Positions 1 to 6,299 of a DNA stretch of 8,023 nt are shown here, in pieces (the stretch's first letter is position 1; every line of letters begins with the position of its first letter). The notes beneath the pieces are model-generated. The model did no database searches. It was not told where the DNA came from and was given only the letters and a program-made list of their open reading frames with translations. The DNA is from Bacillota bacterium. GTDB taxonomy: Bacteria > Bacillota > Clostridia > Christensenellales > CAG-138. The stretch lies in the NCBI GenBank assembly GCA_023458355.1, contig JAEWZS010000268.1, positions 1-8,023 on the forward strand, written 5' to 3'. The position numbers and the translations under genes are program-made.

Positions 1-279
1 TTCCATAATAGCGGCAAAGCCCGCTACAAGCAGTTCATAATTATTTAACAGAACCGCTTGTTTATGGAAGTATGACCCTAATAGGTAAAACGTAACAAGA
101 CAGCGAAGGGTTCCGAAACAGTAAGCATGAACTAAAGTTAAGGCGGGATGAAAATCATCCCGCCCTACGTTCAACCCGCTATACAGCGGGAATCTCTAAC
201 CTTAACACATATCTTGGGTTCAACCCGCTTCACACCTGCAATCTCAAATCAAACTTCTACATTGCCGCCCGCATAATGC
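1..279. other. Non-coding region downstream of lysS, rich in hairpins
   Basis: No convincing gene is visible here. The stretch holds several inverted repeats: TAGCGG/CCGCTA at 9-14 and 21-26; a 10-bp arm pair at 27-36 and 51-60 with one mismatch around an AT-rich 14-base loop; the likely lysS terminator at 142-164; and CCCGCT/AGCGGG at 175-180 and 185-190. The 12-base direct repeat GTTCAACCCGCT occurs at 169-180 and 218-229. The density of small palindromes suggests a transcription boundary or repeat debris. Confidence 0.6.
131..164 (-). terminator. Probable intrinsic terminator of lysS
   Basis: A perfect 10-bp stem (142-151 with 155-164) closes a 3-base loop. Read on the minus strand it is followed by TTAACTTT. 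It lies about 115 bases past the lysS stop codon. The U tract is broken, so efficiency may be moderate. The stem is symmetrical and could also act for plus-strand transcripts, although no U-run follows it there. Confidence 0.6.
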
Positions 280-1794
280 CTACTTGGTGATTGGCTTCAT
301 GGTGGGGAATAGGAGTACATCGCGGATGGTGGCACTATCGGTCAAAAGCATCACGAGCCTGTCGATGCCTATGCCCATGCCGCCCGTGGGCGGAAGCCCG
401 TATTCGAGCGCAGTGCAGAAATCCTCGTCAATCATCATGGCCTCGTCGGCGCCCTTTGCCCGTTCCATAGCCTGCTGCACAAAGCGGCCGCGCTGGTCGA
501 TGGGGTCGTTAAGCTCGGAAAACGCATTTGCATATTCGTGGCCTGCGATAAAAAGCTCAAAACGCTCGGTGAGAACGGGGTTGTTGGGCTTGCGCTTGGT
601 GAGCGGCGAGTTTTCCACGGGGTAATCAATGATGAAGGTTGGCTGTATGAGCTTATCCTCAGCGAACTCGTCAAACGCCGCTGCCAGAAGAAGCCCGCGG
701 CAGATGGTCTTATCCTCAAAATAGAGGCCGATGCTCTTGGCAAGAGCACGCGCTTCCTCATCTGTCTTACAGGCCATGAAATCAGCACCTGAGTAACGCT
801 TGACAGCCTCGTTCATGGTAAGGCGCTCAAACGGTGCGCTCAGGTCGATTTCCTTGCCCTGATAGATAATTTTCGTTGTGCCGTTGACAAGCTCACAGCA
901 GCCGGAAACAAGCTCCTCACAAAGCTCCATCATGCCGATGTAATCGGTATATGCCTGATAAAGCTCGATGGTAGTAAACTCGGGGTTATGCGTAGCGTCC
1001 ATGCCCTCGTTGCGGAAAATGCGGCCCATCTCGTACACCCTTTCAAGGCCGCCCACGATGCACATCTTAAGGTGTATCTCCGTCGCGATGCGCAAATACA
1101 TATCTATATCGAGCGAGTTATGGTGCGTGATAAACGGGCGCGCAGAAGCGCCGCTTGCGGTGGAGTTCAATACCGGTGTTTCCACTTCGATGAAGCCCTT
1201 ATCGTAGAGCATGCGCCGGATATTCGCGATGATGGCACTGCGGTTGATAAAGGTTTTACGAACCTCGGGGTTTACGATGAGGTCCACGAAGCGCTGACGG
1301 TAACGAAGATCCATATCCTTAAGCCCGTGGTACTTTTCAGGCAAAGGGCGAAGGGATTTTGAAAGGAGCGTATAGTTTTGTGCGTGAATGCTAACCTCGC
1401 CCGTACGGGTTTTAAATACCGTACCCTCCACGCCCAGGATGTCGCCCATATCAAGCGCCTTAAATTCGGCATACGCTTCCTCTCCAAGGTCATCACGCTT
1501 CGCGTATACCTGAATGTTTCCTTTATAATCGAGCAAATGGGCAAAGCTCGCCTTCCCCATGATGCGTTTGGACATCATACGACCGGCTATACGGACAGTT
1601 TTGCCCTCTAGCTCGTCGTACTTATCGATCACGTCTTGGCTGTAATACTGCTGATCGTAGGAAACGATCTCAAACGGATTTTTACCCGCATCCTGAAGCG
1701 ACTTGAGCTTGTCCATGCGTATGCGTACAAGTTCATTCAATTCCGCTTCGGTGAGCTCCTGCTCGGGGGCGTTTACGTTCCTTTCTTCGTCCAT
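280..1794 (-). CDS. lysS: Lysyl-tRNA synthetase, class II
   Basis: Cytoplasmic enzyme that charges tRNA(Lys) with lysine using ATP. The 504 residues match the family's usual length. An N-terminal helix and an OB-fold anticodon-binding domain occupy about 60-145, followed by the class II catalytic core. Motif 1 is around 200-207 (GFIEVETP). Motif 2 runs about 236-280, with the FRNEG core at 260-264 and the HNPEFTTIE segment at 269-277. Motif 3 is around 471-482 (GGMGIGIDRL, with Arg479). The ATG is preceded by AAAGGAGA with about 7 bases of spacing, and the stop is TAG. It follows greA on the same strand after 217 bases that contain a MITE-like element, so it is probably transcribed from the greA side. 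No T-box leader was seen upstream. Confidence 0.97.
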   Translation of the reverse strand: MDEERNVNAPEQELTEAELNELVRIRMDKLKSLQDAGKNPFEIVSYDQQYYSQDVIDKYDELEGKTVRIAGRMMSKRIMGKASFAHLLDYKGNIQVYAKRDDLGEEAYAEFKALDMGDILGVEGTVFKTRTGEVSIHAQNYTLLSKSLRPLPEKYHGLKDMDLRYRQRFVDLIVNPEVRKTFINRSAIIANIRRMLYDKGFIEVETPVLNSTASGASARPFITHHNSLDIDMYLRIATEIHLKMCIVGGLERVYEMGRIFRNEGMDATHNPEFTTIELYQAYTDYIGMMELCEELVSGCCELVNGTTKIIYQGKEIDLSAPFERLTMNEAVKRYSGADFMACKTDEEARALAKSIGLYFEDKTICRGLLLAAAFDEFAEDKLIQPTFIIDYPVENSPLTKRKPNNPVLTERFELFIAGHEYANAFSELNDPIDQRGRFVQQAMERAKGADEAMMIDEDFCTALEYGLPPTGGMGIGIDRLVMLLTDSATIRDVLLFPTMKPITK

Positions 1795-1813
1795 GGCGGT
1801 TCTCCTTTTAAGT

Positions 1814-1973
1814 ATTGTTCCTCCAACTAAATCATGAATTTAGATTGGCGAGGATATTTGGCGTCAAGCAAGGAAAAAAGCGCAGGCATACCGGCACGTA
1901 TTCCGAGCATTTTTGACGCGGACTGGCGGCAAATAGCCCGCCAAGATATTCAGAATTTAGTTGGGGGGACAAT
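1814..1973. repeat. MITE-like imperfect long inverted repeat between greA and lysS
   Basis: The ends are 19-base inverted repeats (1814-1832 and 1955-1973) matching at 17 of 19 positions; both differences are transitions. The left arm is ATTGTTCCTCCAACTAAAT. Similarity continues inward in blocks: TGAAT, TTGGCG and TATTTG, then GCGTCAA at 1861-1867 against TTGACGC at 1913-1919. The whole 160 bases could therefore fold into one imperfect hairpin with a centre near 1868-1912. No transposase is encoded. I could not see a clear target-site duplication, so insertion is inferred from structure alone. The left edge lies only about 5 bases upstream of the lysS ribosome binding site. Confidence 0.6.
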
Positions 1974-1975
1974 GG

Positions 1976-1998
1976 AAAGGGCGGACTTTAGTCCGCCC
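1976..1998 (-). terminator. Terminator-like hairpin after greA
   Basis: A perfect 8-bp GC-rich stem (1979-1986 with 1991-1998) has a 4-base loop and lies 13 bases past the greA stop codon. Read on the minus strand it is followed by only three T residues, so termination is probably partial. It could attenuate read-through into lysS or protect the greA 3' end. Confidence 0.45.
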
Positions 1999-2011
1999 CC
2001 GCATTTTATCC

Positions 2012-2482
2012 TTACTTGCTGATGGAAAGCACCTCGTAGCGTATTGCGCCGCGCGGGGTAGTGATCTCCACCACGTCGCGCGCTTTATGCCCGATAAGCC
2101 CTTTCCCAACGGGCGACTCATTGGAAATGGTGTTTTGTAAAGGATTCGATTCAGCGCTGCCCACGATGCGGAAGGTAATCTCCCTGCCGCTGTCGAGGTC
2201 GCGAACGCCTACCTGCGTGCCTACGTTGGCAACGGCAGTATCGATATTATCCTCATCGATGAGCACCACATTTCGAAGCATGGTCTCAATCTCGGCAATC
2301 TCATATTCGATGCGGGACTGCTCCTGTTTGGCAGCATCATATTCCGCATTTTCGCTCAGGTCGCCAAACGAACGCGCGACCTTGATCTGTTCGGCGATCT
2401 CTGTGCGCGCGGTGGTTTTCAAGTATTCAAGCCTTTTCTCGTATTTAATAACGCCTTCCGACGTTAGACGTACTTCTGCCAT
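2012..2482 (-). CDS. greA: Transcription elongation factor GreA
   Basis: GreA enters the secondary channel of RNA polymerase and stimulates cleavage of backtracked RNA. The 156-residue length is typical of the family. Residues 1-75 form the antiparallel coiled coil. Its tip, GDLSENAEY at 40-48, keeps the acidic pair Asp41 and Glu44 needed for metal handling at the active site. Residues from about 80 to the end form the FKBP-like domain that binds polymerase, including the PVGKGLIGH segment near 125-133. The ATG has GGGGAGGG 10 bases upstream and a perfect-consensus promoter beyond that. The gene lies 112 bases after dusB and before lysS, an order common in Clostridia. Confidence 0.97.
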   Translation of the reverse strand: MAEVRLTSEGVIKYEKRLEYLKTTARTEIAEQIKVARSFGDLSENAEYDAAKQEQSRIEYEIAEIETMLRNVVLIDEDNIDTAVANVGTQVGVRDLDSGREITFRIVGSAESNPLQNTISNESPVGKGLIGHKARDVVEITTPRGAIRYEVLSISK

Positions 2483-2518
2483 TAAAAAAGTACCCTCCCC
2501 ATAATTAGGTTACATGCT

Positions 2519-2547
2519 ATTATATGTAAGCCTCTATTCTTTGTCAA
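2519..2547 (-). promoter_or_regulatory. Sigma-A promoter of greA
   Basis: On the minus strand TTGACA (2547-2542) and TATAAT (2524-2519) are separated by exactly 17 bases, a complete consensus match. Transcription should begin near 2512, giving an untranslated leader of about 30 bases. A strong greA-lysS transcript independent of dusB is expected. Confidence 0.85.
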
Positions 2548-2594
2548 GAAATAAGATTTCAACATTAGTCGAGAATTTTGAACAAGGTTCGCCA

Positions 2595-3581
2595 TCAATC
2601 CCGCAGCATTTTCTTGTATTCCGTAAGCAGAACACATAGCTCCCCTGCGGTCGCGCAGGTATTTAGTTTTGCACGAAGTATAGTACAATCGCGCATACCT
2701 CGCACATACCAAGCCACATGTTTTCTCATTTCTATGACAGCGCGCTCACCCTTATGCTTAACATGCGCTTTTACATGAGCAATCGCCGTATCTATGCGTT
2801 TTTCGTCCGATGGCTTTTCGTAAGGCATACCGTTAAGCATTGCCTTGATCTCCTGAAACAAAAACGGATTTCCCTGCGCACCACGGCCGACCATTATGGC
2901 ATCGCAGCCGGTATGCTTTAGTAGCTTAAGTGCATCCGAACCGCTAAAAACATCTCCGTTGCCGATGACGGGTATTTTAACTGCTTGCTTTACCGAGGCG
3001 ATGCAATCCCAATCCGCCTTACCCGAATACATCTGCTCACGCGTTCGCCCGTGTACCGTTACGGCGGCTGCGCCGCTTTCCTCAGCCATTTGTGCGAATT
3101 CAGGCGCATTTACATGCGCATCATCGTATCCCTTCCTAAACTTTACCGTCACGGGGAGGCTCGAGGTTTTGACAACCGCGGCGATAATATTTGACGCATG
3201 CTTAGGGTCAAGCATGAGGGCACTTCCCTCGCGGTTACCGGTGATCTTTCGCGCCGGGCAGCCCATATTAATATCGATGAGCGCAAGCTGCCCGCTGTAT
3301 TGTGTGCAGAGCATGCGCGCCATATCCGCCATCAATTCAGGTTCGCTTCCGAAAAGCTGAACACCGCAGGGACGTTCTTGTTTTGAGGTCTCCAAAAGCG
3401 CATAAGAATTTTTGCCGCCGTAGGATAATCCCTTTGCGCTTATCATCTCCGTATACGTAAAGCCCGCCCCCATGAAAGCACATAGGGCACGGAAGGGGAG
3501 GTCGGTTACACCCGCCATAGGCGCAAGCAAAACAGGCGTTACGCTGCCGCTCCGCATTATGATATTTTGAATCGAGTCCAT
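2595..3581 (-). CDS. dusB: tRNA-dihydrouridine synthase, DusB family
   Basis: FMN-dependent, NADPH-using enzyme that reduces specific uridines in the tRNA D-loop to dihydrouridine. The 328 residues form a TIM barrel with a C-terminal helical tRNA-recognition domain. Visible motifs are APMAGVTD (20-27, FMN site), NMGCPARK (105-112, with catalytic Cys108), KFRKG (147-151), HGRT (177-180), GNGD (207-210) and GRGAQGNP (232-239), all typical of the family. Its ATG shares one base with the stop codon of the upstream gene (TGATG), suggesting translational coupling; only a short AAGG precedes it. DusB rather than another Dus paralogue is favoured by overall pattern and by its position before greA-lysS. 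Confidence 0.93.
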   Translation of the reverse strand: MDSIQNIIMRSGSVTPVLLAPMAGVTDLPFRALCAFMGAGFTYTEMISAKGLSYGGKNSYALLETSKQERPCGVQLFGSEPELMADMARMLCTQYSGQLALIDINMGCPARKITGNREGSALMLDPKHASNIIAAVVKTSSLPVTVKFRKGYDDAHVNAPEFAQMAEESGAAAVTVHGRTREQMYSGKADWDCIASVKQAVKIPVIGNGDVFSGSDALKLLKHTGCDAIMVGRGAQGNPFLFQEIKAMLNGMPYEKPSDEKRIDTAIAHVKAHVKHKGERAVIEMRKHVAWYVRGMRDCTILRAKLNTCATAGELCVLLTEYKKMLRD

Positions 3582-4213
3582 CAGCCTTGCGGGGATGCGG
3601 ATTCAGTGACCGCAGGCGACGGGGATGCCGTAGGTGCTGCCAATGCGGCGGTAGGCGTTGACGGTAATAGACTCATGTTCGGGGTGGGCTTTGCCTCTTC
3701 GGGCGGGTTAAGCTCGATTACATGAAGCTCGGAGATATACCAGCGACCGTCCACGATTTCAAACACCACGTCGTAGCGAGCATCCGTCCATTCCGGCAGC
3801 GTGAGCTTTTCGGCAGTTTCGGAGGTATCCGTCTGTACGGCAGAAACAGCAAGCATGCGCTCTGTGACGCGAAACGTAGCAGTGCTCCCCCAAGGCAAAA
3901 CGGAAAAGCGCTCTACGTCTATGCGGTAGTTATAGGTTTTGATGGTGAAACCGGCGTAGCTCCCCGCATAAAGCGAAGGGTCATTTTGTATAAACGTTTC
4001 GGTGAAATACGGTGAAAGATCGAGTGCGGAACCATTGTTGAGTATGGTTTTTGCCCTCAGTTCCATTCCTTCGGTGGTAAGGATGTATAGATTGCTTACG
4101 TTCATGGCTGTAAGAAACAGCCCCAGCGCAAGCACAATGACCGCCGCCGCAATGAGCAGGGCGCGTAAAACATACCAGATTGAACGGCGCGCAATGGCGT
4201 ACTTGTTGCGCAT
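3581..4213 (-). CDS. Membrane-anchored protein of unknown function
   Basis: I do not recognise this 210-residue protein. A short basic N-terminus (MRNKYAIARR) precedes one hydrophobic helix at about 13-37, with no lipobox, so it is probably an N-in, C-out single-pass membrane protein. Residues 45-168 form a compact soluble region. Its closing segment, YDVVFEIVDGRWYISELHVIE (starting at residue 147), resembles the last strands of NTF2-like folds, which is a weak inference. The tail from about 169 is rich in Pro, Ala, Ser and Thr and looks like a flexible linker outside the membrane. The ATG has GGGAG 7 bases upstream and a candidate promoter at 4284-4312. It overlaps dusB by one base and is probably co-transcribed with it. 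Confidence 0.8.
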   Translation of the reverse strand: MRNKYAIARRSIWYVLRALLIAAAVIVLALGLFLTAMNVSNLYILTTEGMELRAKTILNNGSALDLSPYFTETFIQNDPSLYAGSYAGFTIKTYNYRIDVERFSVLPWGSTATFRVTERMLAVSAVQTDTSETAEKLTLPEWTDARYDVVFEIVDGRWYISELHVIELNPPEEAKPTPNMSLLPSTPTAALAAPTASPSPAVTESASPQG

Positions 4214-4283
4214 GAAATTGCTCCCTTATAATAAATTCCGGTAAGCGGAAAGGCTATCCTTTTCCGCGTAATATACTGCGTAC

Positions 4284-4312
4284 ATAGTAGCACAAGTTAT
4301 GCGTTGACGCAA
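4284..4312 (-). promoter_or_regulatory. Candidate promoter for the unknown membrane protein and dusB
   Basis: On the minus strand TTGCGT (4312-4307) lies 17 bases from TACTAT (4289-4284). A TG dinucleotide at the extended -10 position (TGCTACTAT) compensates for the weak -35. The -35 overlaps a small inverted repeat (TGCGT-CA-ACGCA). The predicted leader also holds a 7-bp hairpin, GCGGAAA at 4245-4251 with TTTCCGC at 4261-4267. Confidence 0.5.
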
Positions 4313-4363
4313 ATGCCGCTTAGTCACTTGATTTGAAGGGATTATACCGCTGAAAACGCCGCA

Positions 4364-4392
4364 TTGAAAATGCGTAATAGGTGTGCTATTGT
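4364..4392 (+). promoter_or_regulatory. Candidate promoter of the P-loop kinase-like gene
   Basis: TTGAAA (4364-4369) and TATTGT (4387-4392) are separated by 17 bases, with an extended -10 TGC just before the -10 box. The predicted start of transcription is close to 4399, the first base of the preferred start codon. The promoter is therefore either directing a leaderless message or supporting a later start. Confidence 0.55.
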
Positions 4393-4398
4393 TATTTT

Positions 4399-4959
4399 AT
4401 GGAAGAATTTATCGGAAAGCGCATTATGGTGATTGGGTCGCCCGGGAGCGGGAAAAGCCATTTTTCCACCGAGCTTTCTTATTGCACGGGTTTGCCGTTA
4501 TTTCACCTTGACCGCAGCCACTGGTCGGGCGATGTCGGAAAATGGGAGCACGATGATGCTCAGCGTTTCGTAGAGTGGCAGTACCGCACGGTAGAAGACG
4601 ATGAATGGATTTTTGACGGAAATTACATCGGCACGCTGAATTTGCGACTCTCGCATGCCGATACTGTATTTTACTTTAACTTGCCGCGCTTATTCTGCCT
4701 TTTTAACTATTTGCGACATTTGCTTTTTTACGCATTTCATATAAAGCAAAGCACTGAGCCGCGCGAACGGTTTGACCCAAAATTCATGAAATACATATGG
4801 AACTTCAAGCGCGCAGAACTTAAAGAACGCCTTAGAGAGTATCCGAATGTAAAGGTGTTCATTTTTCGCCGTAAGCGCGATGTTAAAAACTTTTTCCTCG
4901 AACTCGAAGCCCATCTTGACCGAGAACGCGAAAAAAGGCTTAAGGAGATGGATTTATAG
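4399..4959 (+). CDS. P-loop nucleotide kinase-like protein, FlaR/topology-modulation family
   Basis: A 186-residue P-loop NTPase related to adenylate kinases, of the type annotated as DNA topology modulation protein FlaR; the true substrate is unknown. Walker A is GSPGSGKS at 13-20. LFHLDRSHW at about 35-43 and the family signature FDGNYIGTL at about 73-81 follow, with an Arg-rich lid-like region in the second half. The C-terminus is charged (LDREREKRLKEMDL). An in-frame GTG at 4381 lies upstream of the candidate -10 box and is disfavoured. ATG 4399 keeps the KRIMVIG strand before the P-loop. ATG 4426 has GGAAAG 6 bases upstream and is a possible alternative. By eye the gene is more AT-rich than its ribosomal neighbours. 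It is the only plus-strand gene and converges on rplL. Confidence 0.82.
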   Translation: MEEFIGKRIMVIGSPGSGKSHFSTELSYCTGLPLFHLDRSHWSGDVGKWEHDDAQRFVEWQYRTVEDDEWIFDGNYIGTLNLRLSHADTVFYFNLPRLFCLFNYLRHLLFYAFHIKQSTEPRERFDPKFMKYIWNFKRAELKERLREYPNVKVFIFRRKRDVKNFFLELEAHLDREREKRLKEMDL

Positions 4960-4974
4960 CCATATCCTCTTTTT

Positions 4975-5005
4975 AAGGCGGAGCGCATCATGCACTCCGC
5001 CTTTT
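4975..5005 (+). terminator. Intrinsic terminator of the P-loop kinase-like gene
   Basis: A 9-bp stem (AAGGCGGAG at 4975-4983 with CTCCGCCTT at 4995-5003) ends in TTTT, 15 bases after the TAG stop. The loop can pair further (GCA with TGC). This fits a plus-strand intrinsic terminator. Confidence 0.75.
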
Positions 5006-5207
5006 AGCTATGCTGATTTTAGCGGCCATGAACTTTTAAAAAAAGCTGACGGTTGTGCTGTTGGTGTTCTTCATAATATATGTTGGCTTCCTCCTGCCGC
5101 GCCTTAACGCAAGTAAGACATAGGGCAATAAAATAAAGTCCAATCCGGCGACATGTGCGGCGGATTGGACACCTTGCAGAAAGTCGAATGGTGAATGAGA
5201 CTTTCTG
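5006..5207. other. Non-coding region between convergent terminators, with two palindromes
   Basis: No supported gene lies here. Positions 5138-5170 form a 10-bp inverted repeat (GTCCAATCCG/CGGATTGGAC) with a 13-base loop. Positions 5177-5207 form a 9-bp one (CAGAAAGTC/GACTTTCTG), also with a 13-base loop. The first is followed on the minus strand by TTTATTTTATT and could be a second terminator for the ribosomal cluster. The remaining 5006-5127 shows nothing clear. Confidence 0.6.
5127..5170 (-). terminator. Possible back-up terminator downstream of rplL
   Basis: A perfect 10-bp stem (5138-5147 with 5161-5170) is followed on the minus strand by a T-rich tail, TTTATTTTATT. It lies past the main rplL terminator. 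The long loop makes it less typical, and it may instead belong to a dispersed repeat. Confidence 0.4.
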
Positions 5208-5243
5208 AAAAAACTCGGGAGCATGGCATTGCCATGCTCCCGA
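5208..5243 (-). terminator. Strong intrinsic terminator of the ribosomal protein cluster
   Basis: A perfect 13-bp stem (5215-5227 with 5231-5243, arm TCGGGAGCATGGC) has a 3-base loop and is followed on the minus strand by GTTTTTT. It starts 14 bases past the rplL stop codon. A small hairpin (AAAGCG/CGCTTT, 5243-5257) abuts it. This should end most transcripts from nusG or rplJ. Confidence 0.93.
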
Positions 5244-5257
5244 AAGCGAAACGCTTT

Positions 5258-5629
5258 TTATTTGATTTCGACGGTTGCGCCGACTTCCTTGAGGGCAGCA
5301 GCGATCTTCTCGCAGTCTTCCTTCGAAGCAGCTTCCTTGATGGGCTTAGGAGCGTTGTCGACGAGGTCTTTGGCTTCCTTGAGGCCAAGGCCGGTCAGCT
5401 CGCGCACGATCTTGATAACGTTGAGCTTGTTGGGGCCGATATCCTTAAGGATGGCGTCAAACTCGGTCTTCTCTTCCACAGCTTCAACAGCAGCGGCGCC
5501 AGCGGCGGGAGCTGCGGCGACGGCGGCAGCGGCGGATACGCCGAATTCCTCTTCGAGGGCTTTCACGAGCTCGGCGAGCTCAAGAACGGTCATGGCCTTA
5601 ATATCGGCAATGAGTTGCTCTTTGTTCAT
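5258..5629 (-). CDS. rplL: 50S ribosomal protein L7/L12
   Basis: Multicopy stalk protein that recruits translation GTPases to the ribosome and binds L10 as dimers. The 123 residues match the family. The N-terminal dimerisation domain is about 1-32 (MNKEQLIADIKAMTVLELAELV...). A flexible Ala-rich hinge spans about 33-53. The globular C-terminal domain follows, with the factor-binding helices around IGPNKLNVIKIVRE and GLGLKEAKDLVD. An AGGAGG lies 9 bases before the ATG, 40 bases after rplJ. The hinge is GC-rich from Ala codons. It is the last gene of the cluster, with a strong terminator right after it. Confidence 0.98.
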   Translation of the reverse strand: MNKEQLIADIKAMTVLELAELVKALEEEFGVSAAAAVAAAPAAGAAAVEAVEEKTEFDAILKDIGPNKLNVIKIVRELTGLGLKEAKDLVDNAPKPIKEAASKEDCEKIAAALKEVGATVEIK

Positions 5630-5669
5630 AATTGAATTCCTCCTCTAAAATTAGGTGTTTCGTTGCCGT

Positions 5670-6182
5670 TTATTCGGCCGCTCCCTCGGAGCGCTTCTTG
5701 GCGACTTGGTCGAGTACGACCGCGAGGCCGGAGATGGGGGACATCATGCTGCCAAGCAGGCGGGCGATGAGCTGCTCGCGGGAGGGCAGGTCTGCAAGGG
5801 TATTCACTTCGTTCGAATTGAAGACCTTACCGTTAACGATGCCGCCTTTGATCTCGCACTTCTTGAGCTTCTTGATGGTCTCCTTGAGAATTTTGGCGGG
5901 CGCTACCGCGTCTTCGTAACCGAACGCATAAGCGGTGGGGCCTTTCAGATAATCGTGGACCGATTCGTCGAAACCGTCAAGCTTTACAGCGCGCTCCACG
6001 ATGGAATTCTTGAGCACTACGTACTCGATGCCGGCCTTGCGCATTTCGTTGCGCAGTGCGGTCACCTGCTCCACCGTAAGGCCGCGGTAGTCAAAAAGGA
6101 TGATGGACTGCGCCTTCGCGATTTTGCCGCGTACTTCCTCTACTTGCTGCGCCTTGACTTCGATGATCTTTGCGTTTGCCAT
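5670..6182 (-). CDS. rplJ: 50S ribosomal protein L10
   Basis: Stalk base protein that binds 23S rRNA with L11 and carries L7/L12 dimers on its C-terminal helix. The 170 residues are typical of the family. The N-terminal RNA-binding domain includes the conserved FDYRGLTVEQVTALRNEMR segment near 30-48 and VVLKNSIVERAV near 55-66. The C-terminal helix after about 140 should dock L7/L12. The start ATG has AAGGAGGTG about 7 bases upstream. The long 225-base leader carries an L10 autoregulatory element and terminator, so expression is expected to fall when free L10-L7/L12 complex accumulates. rplL follows 40 bases later. Confidence 0.98.
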   Translation of the reverse strand: MANAKIIEVKAQQVEEVRGKIAKAQSIILFDYRGLTVEQVTALRNEMRKAGIEYVVLKNSIVERAVKLDGFDESVHDYLKGPTAYAFGYEDAVAPAKILKETIKKLKKCEIKGGIVNGKVFNSNEVNTLADLPSREQLIARLLGSMMSPISGLAVVLDQVAKKRSEGAAE

Positions 6183-6203
6183 GGGTTCACCTCCTTCGTT
6201 GCT

Positions 6204-6243
6204 GCGGGCTCTTGTTGCCCGCGTGCCCGTACTTAGAACGGGC
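6204..6243 (-). other. Two GC-rich hairpins just upstream of the rplJ ribosome binding site
   Basis: GCGGGC/GCCCGC (6204-6209 with 6217-6222) and GCCCGT/ACGGGC (6225-6230 with 6238-6243) each close a 7-base loop. They sit between the attenuator and the rplJ Shine-Dalgarno sequence and may keep the ribosome binding site open or take part in the leader fold. Confidence 0.6.
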
Positions 6244-6254
6244 GGGGTTTACGT

Positions 6255-6286
6255 AAAAACAAATCCCCTGCCAAAAGACAGGGGAC
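6255..6286 (-). terminator. Attenuator terminator in the rplJ leader
   Basis: On the minus strand a 7-bp stem (TCCCCTG/CAGGGGA, 6285-6279 with 6270-6264) is followed by TTTGTTTTT. It lies inside the rplJ leader, downstream of the L10-binding region, so it is likely conditional. Bases 6272-6265 of this stem can instead pair with the upstream CCCCGCC at 6326-6320. Confidence 0.82.
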
Positions 6287-6299
6287 AAAGCGACACAGA

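Noticed and set aside
216..229. GGGTTCAACCC resembling a tRNA T-arm
   Set aside because: No matching acceptor, D or anticodon arms could be found around it on either strand.
1834..2022. 62-codon plus-strand open frame between greA and lysS
   Set aside because: It lies almost wholly within the imperfect inverted repeat, has no good ribosome binding site and runs into the end of greA.
4381..4398. GTG at 4381 as the start of the P-loop gene
   Set aside because: It lies within the candidate promoter spacer, upstream of the -10 box, and adds residues not expected in the family.
5036..5095. 12-codon minus-strand peptide with AGGAGG upstream (ATG at 5074)
   Set aside because: The 15-base spacing is too long, there is no recognisable product, and it lies past the cluster terminator.
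5655..6236. 193-codon plus-strand open frame opposite rplJ
   Set aside because: It is antisense to L10, with no recognisable domains or ribosome binding site.
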